From the NCBI RefSeq assembly GCF_000411975.1, contig NZ_ASXG01000192.1, forward strand, positions 58,043 to 92,802: a stretch of DNA of 34,760 bases, in the 5' to 3' direction. Position 1 is the first letter of the stretch. Each line of letters begins with the position of its first letter. Position numbers and translations under genes: made by a program. The notes beneath the pieces are model-generated. The model saw only the letters and a program-made list of their open reading frames with translations, was not told the origin of the DNA and ran no database searches. The stretch is from Amycolatopsis orientalis DSM 43388 (lineage in GTDB: Bacteria; Actinomycetota; Actinomycetes; Mycobacteriales; Pseudonocardiaceae). This document shows, in pieces, positions 24,318 to 31,593 of this stretch.

Positions 24318-24923
24318 ATGGGCACCGAACCGCAGCGGCCCCGGCTGATCGTCGGCATCACCGGGGCCAGCGGCCCGCACCTGGCTGTCCACTTGCTGAC
24401 CGCGCTGCGCAAGCTCGGCACGGTGGAAACGCATCTGGTCCTGTCGCGAGCCGCGCACCGCACCATCGAACTGGAAACCGGAATGCCGCCCGCCGAGGTC
24501 GCCGAACTCGCCGACGTCCGCCACGCGCGCGGGGACATCGCCGCGTCGATCGCGTCCGGTTCCTTTCGCACCATGGGCATGGTCGTCGTGCCGTGTTCGA
24601 TGAAGACGGTCGCCGGCATCGCGCACGGCTACAGCGACGACCTGCTCGTCCGTGCCGCCGACGTGACCCTGAAAGAACGCCGTCCGCTCGTGCTCGTCGC
24701 CCGGGAAACCCCGTTGAGCCTCGTGCACCTGCGCAATCTGGTGGCGGTGACCGAGGCGGGCGCGACCGTGCTGCCGCCGGTGCCCGCCTTCTACCACCGT
24801 CCCGAGTCCATTGAGGACATTCTCGCCCACCTGACCGGCAAGGTGCTCGACCAGTTCGGCATCGAGCACGACCTGTTCGCGCGCTGGCAGGGGCCGCCCG
24901 CCTCGCAAGGAGTTTCGCCGTGA
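24318..24923 (+). CDS. ubiX: UbiX-family flavin prenyltransferase
   Basis: 201 residues, family length. The FMN-binding loop GITGASG is at 13-19, and PCSMKTVAGIAHGYSDDLL, VLVARETPLS and LPPVPAFYHRP are the conserved flavin- and dimethylallyl phosphate-binding stretches. UbiX prenylates FMN to the cofactor used by UbiD decarboxylases. Here it is coupled to ubiD through a GTGA overlap (24920-24923). Actinomycetes use menaquinone made by other routes, so this pair is probably not for ubiquinone; the name marks the family only. It is ninth-base-close to the upstream transporter gene, with AAAGGA as SD. Confidence 0.93.
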   Translation: MGTEPQRPRLIVGITGASGPHLAVHLLTALRKLGTVETHLVLSRAAHRTIELETGMPPAEVAELADVRHARGDIAASIASGSFRTMGMVVVPCSMKTVAGIAHGYSDDLLVRAADVTLKERRPLVLVARETPLSLVHLRNLVAVTEAGATVLPPVPAFYHRPESIEDILAHLTGKVLDQFGIEHDLFARWQGPPASQGVSP

Positions 24924-26281
24924 ACCACCGGCAAGATCCCCACGCGTTCATCGACCAGTACCGGCACGAGTTCTCCGGCGACGTGCTCGTCATCGACGAT
25001 CCCGTCTCGGCCGACGAGGGCGTCACCGGGGTGATTTACGAACTCGCCGCGGCCGGACGGCGCGAGATGGTGCTGTTCCGGAAGGTGACCGGGCTCGACG
25101 TGCCGGTGGTCAGCAACATGTTCGCCTCGCGGGAACGCATCTCCCGCATGCTCGATACCGGACCGTCCGGTTTGCACAGTGCCTACCAGCAGCGCGCGCT
25201 CCGCGCGGTACCGCCGCGGGTGGTCGACACCGGGCCGGTGCTGGACGAGGTGACGACCGACGTCGACTTGGCGGCCATCCCGATGCTGCGGCACTTCGCC
25301 AGCGACCGCTCCCCATACGTCACCAGCGGCATCATCGTCGCTGAGGACCCGGACACCGGCGTGGGCAACCTCAGTTACCACCGGGCGATGCCGCATTCCC
25401 GCACCGAATTGGCGACGAGCCTGCATTCGCGCGGCGATCTGTGGCGGATGTTGCAGAAGTACGCCGAGCGCGGTGAACCGATGCCGATCGCGATGGTCCT
25501 CGGCGGGCATCCGCTGTTCATGCTGGCCGCGTCCGCGCGCGTCGGCTACGACGTGGACGAGCGCTCGGTCGCCGGCGGATTGTTCGGCGAGCCGCTGGAA
25601 GTCGTGCGTACTCCGCGGCATGGCGTCGGCGTCCCGGCGTGGTCGGATTTCGTGCTGGAAGGCACGATCGATGCCGCCGAGCACGCCGACGAAGGCCCAT
25701 TCGGCGAATTCTCCGGCTATTCCTCGAATCGCTCGACCAACAACGTCTTCCGAGTGCAGACCGTGCTGCGCCGTTCCGACGCCATGCTCATCGACGTCAT
25801 CGGCGGCAACACCGACGAACATCTGAATCTCGCCCGCGTGCCGCGGGAATCGGAAATGGCGGAGAAGCTCAAAGCCCGCTTCCCGGACGTCACCGCGGTG
25901 CACTATCCGACGTCCGGTACGCACTTCCACTGTTACGTCGCACTCCGCCAGCGACGGCCCGGCCAGGCTCGGCAGGTCATGCTCGGCCTGCTCGGCTGGG
26001 ACCCGTACGTGAAGACCGTGATCGCGGTGGACGAGGACGTCGACGTCACCCGCGACAGCGAGGTGCTATGGGCGCTGGCCACGCATTTCCAGCCGCACCA
26101 GGACTTGTTCACTGTGGACGGTCTGCCCGGCTCGCCGCTCGACCCGTCCTCGGGTTCCGACGGCACGACGTCGCGGATGGGCTTGGACGCCACCCGCGGC
26201 CCGCGGTTCGACGGTGCGCGCATCGTCGTTTCGGACGAAGCACGCCAGCACGCCCGCCGGATTCTCGGCGGGAAAGGTTAA
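24920..26281 (+). CDS. ubiD: UbiD-family prenylated-FMN decarboxylase
   Basis: 453 residues from a GTG overlapping the ubiX stop. The UbiD catalytic set is complete: N150 and R155 (VGNLSYHRAM) and the pair E258/E263 in EGPFGE, matching R173, E277 and E282 of the fungal Fdc1 enzyme. DEDVDV near residue 375 is the usual C-terminal landmark. It should reversibly decarboxylate an aromatic, heteroaromatic or unsaturated acid. The substrate is unknown; its operon with NCS2 carriers and a TRZ/ATZ deaminase suggests a carboxylated N-heterocycle. UbiD enzymes on deazapurine carboxylates are known in tubercidin biosynthesis, which makes a nucleobase-like acid chemically reasonable. A stand-alone aromatic-acid decarboxylase is the alternative. 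Confidence 0.93.
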   Translation: MNHRQDPHAFIDQYRHEFSGDVLVIDDPVSADEGVTGVIYELAAAGRREMVLFRKVTGLDVPVVSNMFASRERISRMLDTGPSGLHSAYQQRALRAVPPRVVDTGPVLDEVTTDVDLAAIPMLRHFASDRSPYVTSGIIVAEDPDTGVGNLSYHRAMPHSRTELATSLHSRGDLWRMLQKYAERGEPMPIAMVLGGHPLFMLAASARVGYDVDERSVAGGLFGEPLEVVRTPRHGVGVPAWSDFVLEGTIDAAEHADEGPFGEFSGYSSNRSTNNVFRVQTVLRRSDAMLIDVIGGNTDEHLNLARVPRESEMAEKLKARFPDVTAVHYPTSGTHFHCYVALRQRRPGQARQVMLGLLGWDPYVKTVIAVDEDVDVTRDSEVLWALATHFQPHQDLFTVDGLPGSPLDPSSGSDGTTSRMGLDATRGPRFDGARIVVSDEARQHARRILGGKG

Positions 26282-26294
26282 GGAGGGAATCATC

Positions 26295-27275
26295 ATGGCC
26301 AAAATCCCGGTGACCGTACTGACCGGCTTTCTCGGCTCCGGCAAGACCACGCTCGTCAACCACATCCTCACCGCGAACCACGGGCACCGGATCGCGGTGA
26401 TCGAGAACGAGTTCGGCGAGATCCCGATCGACAACGCGCTCGTGCTCGGCGGCGACGAGAAGATCATCGAAATGAGCAACGGATGCTGCCTGTGCTGCAC
26501 CGCGCGCACCGACCTGATCGAAATCCTGCAGTCGCTGCTGCGCCGCCGCGAACGGTTCGACCGGATCCTCATCGAGACCAGCGGCATGGCCGACCCGAAT
26601 CCGGTCGCGCAGACGTTTTTCGTGGACGACGAGGTGTCGTCGGCCTTCGCGCTGGACGCGATCGTCACGCTGGTCGACGCGCGGCACGTCGGCAGCCATC
26701 TCGAGGAGGGCGAGCACGACGGCGTCGGCGGCCAGGTGAGCAACCAGATCGCGTTCGCCGACCGGATCGTGCTCAACAAGATCGACCTGGTCGCCGAGCC
26801 GGAAATCGAGGAACTGCGCAAGCTGCTTCGCTCGGTCAACGCGACCGCGGACATCCTTACCTCCAGCTACGGCAGCGTCGACCTGGACAACATCCTCGGC
26901 ATCAACGCCTTCGACCTGAACCGCACCGTCGCCGCCGACCCGGACTGGCTCGAAGACGACGCGCACCACCACGACCCGACGCTGGAATCGGTGTCGATCG
27001 AACTCGACTGTCCCCTGGACCGCGCCGCGTTCGAGCAGTGGCTCACCTCCTTGCTGGCCGAACGCGGCGACGATTTGTACCGGTTCAAGGGAATCCTCGC
27101 CTTCGACCGCAAAACGGTGCTGCAGGGCGTGCACCGGATCTACGAACTGACCGAGGCCGGCGACTGGGGCGAGCAACCGCCGGTCAGCAAGCTCGTGCTG
27201 ATCGGCCGGAATCTCGACCGTGCGGAGCTGACCGAAACGGTGTCGCGGTGCAGCTTGGCCGCGGCCGGACGGTGA
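26295..27275 (+). CDS. CobW/COG0523-family metal-chaperone GTPase
   Basis: 326 residues from an ATG at 26295 behind AGGAGGG, 13 nt after ubiD. Walker A is GFLGSGKT (11-18), the metal-binding CxCC motif is C65-L-C-C68 (NGCCLCCTAR), and switch/Walker B (LIETSGMADP), NKIDL and a C-terminal CobW_C domain (KGILAFD, VLIGRN) follow. A His-rich linker (DDAHHHDP, about 217-224) may bind metal. These GTPases deliver zinc, cobalt or iron to client enzymes. Clients in this operon could be the zinc-type TRZ/ATZ deaminase or the Mn-dependent UbiD. No Zur-type site was recognised upstream. It is nearly abutting (1 nt) the convergent Rid gene. Confidence 0.92.
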   Translation: MAKIPVTVLTGFLGSGKTTLVNHILTANHGHRIAVIENEFGEIPIDNALVLGGDEKIIEMSNGCCLCCTARTDLIEILQSLLRRRERFDRILIETSGMADPNPVAQTFFVDDEVSSAFALDAIVTLVDARHVGSHLEEGEHDGVGGQVSNQIAFADRIVLNKIDLVAEPEIEELRKLLRSVNATADILTSSYGSVDLDNILGINAFDLNRTVAADPDWLEDDAHHHDPTLESVSIELDCPLDRAAFEQWLTSLLAERGDDLYRFKGILAFDRKTVLQGVHRIYELTEAGDWGEQPPVSKLVLIGRNLDRAELTETVSRCSLAAAGR

Positions 27276-27276
27276 C

Positions 27277-27675
27277 TCAGGCGAGCACGGCGGTCACGTC
27301 CAACTCGACGAGCTGCCCCGAAAAGCCCAGACTGGTCACGCCGACCAACGTGCTCGCGGTGGTGAACGCAGCGGCGAGCGAGGAGTTCGTGAACCGCTGC
27401 CACACCGCGGAAAGGGTCGGCTGCTCGGAGGTGGCCACGTAGATCACCGTGCGCACGACGTCCTCGGGAGTCGCGCCCGCGTGCGCGAGCGCGACCTCGG
27501 TATTGGCGACGACCTGGTCCACCTGCGCGAGGACGTCGCCGGGAGCAACCGCGCCGTCGGGAGTCAACGGGCACTGTCCGGCGAGGTGGACGGTGCGGCA
27601 CGCGTCGGTGGTGGTCACGTGGTGGTAGCCGGGAGTCGGATGCAGGGAGGGCGGGTTCTGCCGTTCAATGGTCAC
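27277..27675 (-). CDS. Rid (YjgF/YER057c) family protein, lacking the canonical arginine
   Basis: 132 residues from a GTG at 27675, the start that gives a normal Rid length. The fold signature is visible: GDVLAQVDQVVANTEVALAHAGA, VVRTVIYVAT and the C-terminal VELDVTAVLA. Canonical RidA has an arginine (PARS, Arg105 in E. coli) that binds the imine substrate's carboxylate; here the matching stretch reads TASTLVGV, so that arginine appears absent. It is therefore probably one of the Rid subgroups without proven imine deaminase activity. No good SD is seen. It is divergent from mtnA by 61 nt and convergent with the CobW gene. Confidence 0.8.
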   Translation of the reverse strand: MTIERQNPPSLHPTPGYHHVTTTDACRTVHLAGQCPLTPDGAVAPGDVLAQVDQVVANTEVALAHAGATPEDVVRTVIYVATSEQPTLSAVWQRFTNSSLAAAFTTASTLVGVTSLGFSGQLVELDVTAVLA

Positions 27676-27736
27676 GAGGCGGATCGTCGCGCACGCCGGC
27701 GACGGTCCGCCACGGGATTTGCGGACGGGAGGGCGG

Positions 27737-28702
27737 ATGCGCAGGACAGTCGACTGGGCCGACGGGGCGATCGTGATCGTGGACCAGGTCGCGCTTCCGG
27801 GCGAGTACCGCACGCTCACGCTGCGCACGGTGCCCGAATTGATCGATGCGATCCAACGGCTCGCCGTCCGCGGCGCCCCGGCACTGGGAGCGGCGGGTGC
27901 CCTCGGAGTCGCGCTGGCCGCCTGCCGGGGCGGCGACGTGCGAGCGGAAGCAGACCGGATCGCGCACGCCCGGCCGACCGCGGTCAACCTCGCCTGGGGT
28001 GTCCAGCGTGCGTTGGCCCAGCTCCCGCACGGCGCCGACGCGGTGCTGGCCGAGGCGAAGGCGATGCTCGACGAGGACGAGCACCGCAACCGCACGGCGT
28101 CGGCGCACGCGGCGGAAGTCGTGCTGGAGGCCTGCCCACGCCGGCCGTTGCGCTTGCTGAGCCACTGCAACACCGGGCATCTGGCGACTGTCGCGTGGGG
28201 TACGGCGCTCGGGGTCGTCTGGCACCTGCACGCCCGGGGTTTGGTGGAATCGGTGCTGGTGGACGAAACGCGGCCGTTGCTGCAGGGATCCCGGCTCACC
28301 GCTTGGGAACTCGAGCAAGCCGGGGTGCCGTACCGGGTGCAACCGGACGGCGCGGCGGCCGCGGCGATGGCGCGCGGCTTGGTGGACTGCGTGCTAGTCG
28401 GCGCGGACCGGATCGCGGCGAACGGCGACGTGGCCAACAAAATCGGGACCTACGGGCTGGCCATCGCCGCCGCACACCACGGAGTGCCGTTCGTCGTGGT
28501 CGCGCCGACGTCCACTGTGGACAAGTCCATCGCCACCGGCGCGGACATCGCCATCGAGGAACGCGCCGCCGCCGAGCTGACGGAGTTCGGCGGAACCCAG
28601 GTCGCGCCAAGCGGAGCAGCAGCCTTCAACCCAGCCTTCGACTTCACCCCGCACGCGCTGATCACCGCAGTGGTCACCGAAGACGGCGTATACGCCACCT
28701 AA
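27737..28702 (+). CDS. mtnA: S-methyl-5-thioribose-1-phosphate isomerase (MtnA)
   Basis: 321 residues from the ATG at 27737 behind GGGAGGG. The motifs are RGAPALGAAGA, SHCNTG with catalytic C144, DETRPLLQGSRLTAWEL and GADRIAANGDVANKIGTY with D224, plus FNPAFDFTP at the end. They match MtnA, the eIF2B-related aldose-ketose isomerase of methionine salvage, rather than ribose-1,5-bisphosphate isomerase, though close relatives share this fold. The other salvage genes (mtnK, mtnB, mtnC, mtnD, mtnP) are not here. The TRZ/ATZ deaminase upstream could in principle supply a deaminated methylthioadenosine. The gene is followed by a C-rich spacer. Confidence 0.9.
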   Translation: MRRTVDWADGAIVIVDQVALPGEYRTLTLRTVPELIDAIQRLAVRGAPALGAAGALGVALAACRGGDVRAEADRIAHARPTAVNLAWGVQRALAQLPHGADAVLAEAKAMLDEDEHRNRTASAHAAEVVLEACPRRPLRLLSHCNTGHLATVAWGTALGVVWHLHARGLVESVLVDETRPLLQGSRLTAWELEQAGVPYRVQPDGAAAAAMARGLVDCVLVGADRIAANGDVANKIGTYGLAIAAAHHGVPFVVVAPTSTVDKSIATGADIAIEERAAAELTEFGGTQVAPSGAAAFNPAFDFTPHALITAVVTEDGVYAT

Positions 28703-28927
28703 CCGGGCGCACCCAACTCCTAACCCGGTCGGTGCACCTAACTCACCAAGGCACCCAGCCCCAGCCCCTTCCCCGCACCAAACCACTCGAGCCGCGCACC
28801 CGCCCCCAGAACCGCCACCGCTGCACCCAGCCATCGAGGCACCCAGCCCCCGCCCTGCACCCCGATACGAAGCCTCCCTGCACACTCGGGCTTCGGGGTG
28901 CCCCACGCGACCCCCCGGCCAGGGCCG
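28703..28927. other. C-rich spacer between convergent genes
   Basis: 225 bases between mtnA (+) and the ferredoxin gene (-), with no gene. The plus strand is C-rich and G-poor (28741-28800: 33 C, 9 G). GCACCCAGCC is repeated at 28751, 28823 and 28839, and CACCCAACTC/CACCTAACTC forms another pair. Its character matches the spacers at 9361-10102 and 12444-13739. Confidence 0.6.
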
Positions 28928-29143
28928 CTAAGGCCGAGGCCCCACCACCTCAACCCCATCCCGCACGGTGATCGCCATCGCCGGACAGGAATCCGCCGCG
29001 TCCAGCACGGTTTCGTCCGGTTCCACGGTGTCAGTGACCGCCCGCGCGGCAGCGCCGTCCAGCTCGAACGTCTCCGGCAGCAACGCCGCGCACATCCCGC
29101 TGCCCATGCACGTCCCCGCGTCGACCTCGACCTTCCAGGCCAT
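28928..29143 (-). CDS. Small [3Fe-4S]-type ferredoxin, P450 partner
   Basis: 71 residues from the ATG at 29143. The cysteines are C12 and C18 (CMGSGMC) and C53 (DSCPAMAI). Three cysteines, with glycine/serine in place of the fourth, are typical of the [3Fe-4S] ferredoxins that feed actinomycete P450s. The start lies 2 nt after the P450 stop; an alternative GTG two codons earlier would overlap it. Tight linkage to the P450 shows it is the electron donor for that enzyme. A ferredoxin reductase is not encoded nearby. The C-terminus (VEVVGPRP) is immediately followed by the C-rich spacer. Confidence 0.9.
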   Translation of the reverse strand: MAWKVEVDAGTCMGSGMCAALLPETFELDGAAARAVTDTVEPDETVLDAADSCPAMAITVRDGVEVVGPRP

Positions 29144-29145
29144 CG

Positions 29146-30336
29146 TCACCACCCCACCGGCATCGACCGCGGCCCGCGGACCAGCATCTGCGTCTTCCAC
29201 TCAATGTCCCCGGCCAACCGCAGCCCGGGCAACTCGCGGGTCAGCGCCCGCAACGCCTCCTGCAGCTCCAGCCGCGCGAGCGGAGCGCCCAGGCAGTGGT
29301 GCACGCCGTGCCCGAAACCGAGGTGACGGTTGTGGTCGCGGTCCAGGACGAGCTGGTCGGCCGCACCGAACTGCAGCCGGTCCCGGTTGGCCGCGCCGAT
29401 CGCCACCAGCACCGGTTCTCCCTTGCGCACCAGGACATCGCCGACCTCGACGTCCTCGGTCGCGTACCGGGCGAACCCGGCTCCGGCGCCGAGCGGGACG
29501 AAGCGAAGCAACTCCTCGACCGCGGTCGGGATGAGCGACGGGTCCGCACACAGCCGCTCCCAGTGCTCGTGCTGGTCGAGCAGCGCATACACGAAGTTGG
29601 GGATCTGGCTGGCGGTGGTTTCGTGGCCGGCGACCAAAATCCCGACGCACAGGTCCACCAGCTCCAATTCGGTGAGCCGGTCCCGCACGTCGCGAGCCTC
29701 GATGAGCGCGGTCATCAAATCGTCCCGCGGCTGCGCCCGGTGCTCCGCGATCAAGCCGGCCATGTACGCCCGCAATTCCTCGCGGCTGCGCTCCGATTCC
29801 TCCGGCGTGAGCCGGGTGGTCGACAACGCCGCGTCGCTCCACTCTCGGAACTGCGGCCGGTCGCCCACCGGGACGCCGAGCAGTTCGCAGATCACCGCGA
29901 CCGGGATCGGCAGCGCGTACAGATCGACCAGGTCGGCCGGCTGCCCGTGCTCCCGCATCTGGTCGATCAGCTCGTTCGCCAGCCGCGCGACCCGCGGGCG
30001 CAGTCCCTCGACCCGCCGCGCGGTGAACGCCTTCGCGACGAGGGTGCGCAGCCGGGTGTGGTCCGGCGGGTCCATCGAGAGAATGCCGCCCGGACGCCGG
30101 TACGCCGACATCCGCGGTTCGTCGCTTTCCTGCGCCAGCGCGCGGGAAAACCGCAGGTCCCCGAGCACGAGACGGGCGTCGGCGTAGCGGGTGGCGAGCC
30201 AGGCGGCCTCGCCGTGCGGCATCTGGACGCGGATCATCCCGGCGTTCTCGCGAGCGGCGGCGTAGGCCTCGTTGAGCGCGAGGCCCGCCTCCTCGTTGAA
30301 CGGGTAGGCGAGCGGTTCGGTGTGCGTGGTGGTCAT
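29146..30336 (-). CDS. Cytochrome P450 (bacterial class I, CYP105/107-like)
   Basis: 396 residues, normal for soluble actinomycete P450s, from an ATG at 30336 behind GGGGAG. The I-helix oxygen motif is AGHETT (236-241), the ExxR pair is E275/R278 (EELLR), and the heme loop is FGHGVHHCLGAPLAR with C348. MDPPDHTRLR near 88-97 is the usual C-helix landmark. It would hydroxylate or otherwise oxidise a small molecule using electrons from the adjacent ferredoxin. The subfamily and substrate cannot be fixed. It is divergent from a methyltransferase, and an 18-base palindrome lies between them, just upstream of this gene. Confidence 0.95.
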   Translation of the reverse strand: MTTTHTEPLAYPFNEEAGLALNEAYAAARENAGMIRVQMPHGEAAWLATRYADARLVLGDLRFSRALAQESDEPRMSAYRRPGGILSMDPPDHTRLRTLVAKAFTARRVEGLRPRVARLANELIDQMREHGQPADLVDLYALPIPVAVICELLGVPVGDRPQFREWSDAALSTTRLTPEESERSREELRAYMAGLIAEHRAQPRDDLMTALIEARDVRDRLTELELVDLCVGILVAGHETTASQIPNFVYALLDQHEHWERLCADPSLIPTAVEELLRFVPLGAGAGFARYATEDVEVGDVLVRKGEPVLVAIGAANRDRLQFGAADQLVLDRDHNRHLGFGHGVHHCLGAPLARLELQEALRALTRELPGLRLAGDIEWKTQMLVRGPRSMPVGW

Positions 30337-30359
30337 GCCAACGACTCCCCGGATCCCTT

Positions 30360-30377
30360 TGTAAGCAGGTGCTTACA
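30360..30377. promoter_or_regulatory. 18-base perfect palindrome, probable repressor operator
   Basis: TGTAAGCAGGTGCTTACA has perfect eight-base arms around a GG centre. It is 23 bases upstream of the P450 start and 81 bases before the methyltransferase start. TAAGCA-N2-TGCTTA layouts are typical of TetR-family operators. No TetR gene is adjacent; the one at 5678-6355 lies far away and has a different candidate site. A regulator elsewhere in the genome is therefore expected. Confidence 0.65.
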
Positions 30378-30458
30378 TGCCTACACCCGGGTCCGTCCGC
30401 GCGTCAATCCGCCAGGAGCTTCCGAAAAGCACGTGACAGCCGCCCTAGGCTCGATCCG

Positions 30459-31163
30459 GTGACGTGGACGAACGAGGCCGCGATCCAGCAGTGGAACGTC
30501 GGCAGCACCCGGGAATCGATGGAAGCGACCGCCGAGAGCGGGGACTTCGCCAAACAGCATCTGGTCAACCCGGTCCTCCTGCGGCTTCTCGGCGACGTGC
30601 ACGGCCGCCGCGTGCTGGACGCGGGCTGCGGCAACGGATATTTCAGCCGGATGCTCGCCGCTCGCGGGGCCGAGGTGACCGGGGTCGAACCGGCCGAAAG
30701 CCTGATTTCGTTCGCCCGGGAGAAATCCGGCGACGGTATTTCCTACCTGCGGGCCGATCTCACCCGCCTGCCCGAACTGGAACCGTTCGACGCGGTCGTG
30801 TGCAGCATGGTGCTGATGGCGATTCCCGATTGGAAGCCCGCGATGCGCGCCTGCGTCGAAGCCGTGCGCCCAGGCGGGTTGTTCGTGTTCGCCATCGTGC
30901 ATCCGGCGTTCGAGGAGCTGTTCGGCACTTGGCAGCGGTACGGCGAGTACCGCCGGAAGGAGTACCTGGCGGAATACGAGATCGTCGGCCGCGACGCGTC
31001 CGACTTCCACCGGCCGATTTCCGCTTACCTCAACGAAATGGCCGCGCTCGGGTGCCGGCTGCGCGAGATGGTCGAGCCGGGCCTGGATCCGGAGGTGGCG
31101 GACGGGATCGAAAGTTACGTGCGCATGCCGAACTTCTTGCTGGTTTCGGCTGAGGTCGGCTGA
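30459..31163 (+). CDS. SAM-dependent class I methyltransferase
   Basis: 234 residues from a GTG at 30459 (VTWTNEAAIQQWN), chosen because recognisable sequence begins there; the SD is weak. Motif I is VLDAGCGNGYFS (about 52-63), followed by VTGVEPAESLI, an acidic motif II region (FDAVVCSMVLMAIPDW) and LRPGG-like VRPGGLFVFAIVHP. This is the Methyltransf_11/25 fold of small-molecule methyltransferases. The acceptor is unknown. It is divergent from the P450 and may act in the same small-molecule pathway, sharing the palindromic control site between them. It ends 31 nt before the convergent membrane-protein gene. Confidence 0.88.
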   Translation: MTWTNEAAIQQWNVGSTRESMEATAESGDFAKQHLVNPVLLRLLGDVHGRRVLDAGCGNGYFSRMLAARGAEVTGVEPAESLISFAREKSGDGISYLRADLTRLPELEPFDAVVCSMVLMAIPDWKPAMRACVEAVRPGGLFVFAIVHPAFEELFGTWQRYGEYRRKEYLAEYEIVGRDASDFHRPISAYLNEMAALGCRLREMVEPGLDPEVADGIESYVRMPNFLLVSAEVG

Positions 31164-31194
31164 CCTGATCAGCCCTGCGCCACGGCGCCTTCCT

Positions 31195-31593
31195 CTAACT
31201 CCGCCTGGGCCGCAGCAACGCGACCCCCATCGACAACGCACTCGTCGAGGCCACGTGAATCGCCAGCGCCTTTCGATTCGGCGCCCACACCCCGGTCGTC
31301 GGGCCGCCGGACCACATCGCCGCCACGAAACCGCCTGCGGCACAAGCCATTGCACGCCACAGCGCGGGCGAGCGGTCCCGTCCGGCCGCCAGACCGGTGC
31401 CTACCGCGCCGAAAGCGCCCGCGGTGACCAGGGCTTCGCGGGCCATGTGGTACTGCACGTGACCTTCGCCGTGCCGCACCTCCGGGGCGCGGTAGCTCGG
31501 ATCGGTGATGTGCGTGACGGTCTGCCACACCGACGGCGCCGCGGCCGCCAAGCCCGCGACGACGGCCGCCGCACCCAGCGTTTCGCGTTTCAT
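31195..31593 (-). CDS. Small integral membrane protein, unknown function
   Basis: 132 residues from the ATG at 31593, which overlaps the MarR stop as ATGA and has AAAGGA upstream. Three to four hydrophobic segments are visible: LGAAAVVAGLAAAAPSVW, ALVTAGAFGAVGTGLAAG, WRAMACAAGGFVAAMW and a C-terminal ALAIHVASTSALSMGVALL. Between the first two lies a polar loop (THITDPSYRAPEVRHGEGH). I do not recognise the family. Being translationally coupled to a MarR regulator that is divergent from a hydroxylase and efflux pump, it may contribute to the same stress or export response. Confidence 0.75.
   Translation of the reverse strand: MKRETLGAAAVVAGLAAAAPSVWQTVTHITDPSYRAPEVRHGEGHVQYHMAREALVTAGAFGAVGTGLAAGRDRSPALWRAMACAAGGFVAAMWSGGPTTGVWAPNRKALAIHVASTSALSMGVALLRPRRS

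Noticed and set aside
22800..24908. Minus-strand 702-codon frame opposite the second transporter and ubiX
   Set aside because: It is an antisense frame rich in H, R, D and Q, the usual complement of hydrophobic transporter codons.
24318..26281. Ubiquinone biosynthesis role for UbiX/UbiD
   Set aside because: The presumed host is a menaquinone-using actinomycete and the operon partners are nucleobase carriers and a deaminase.
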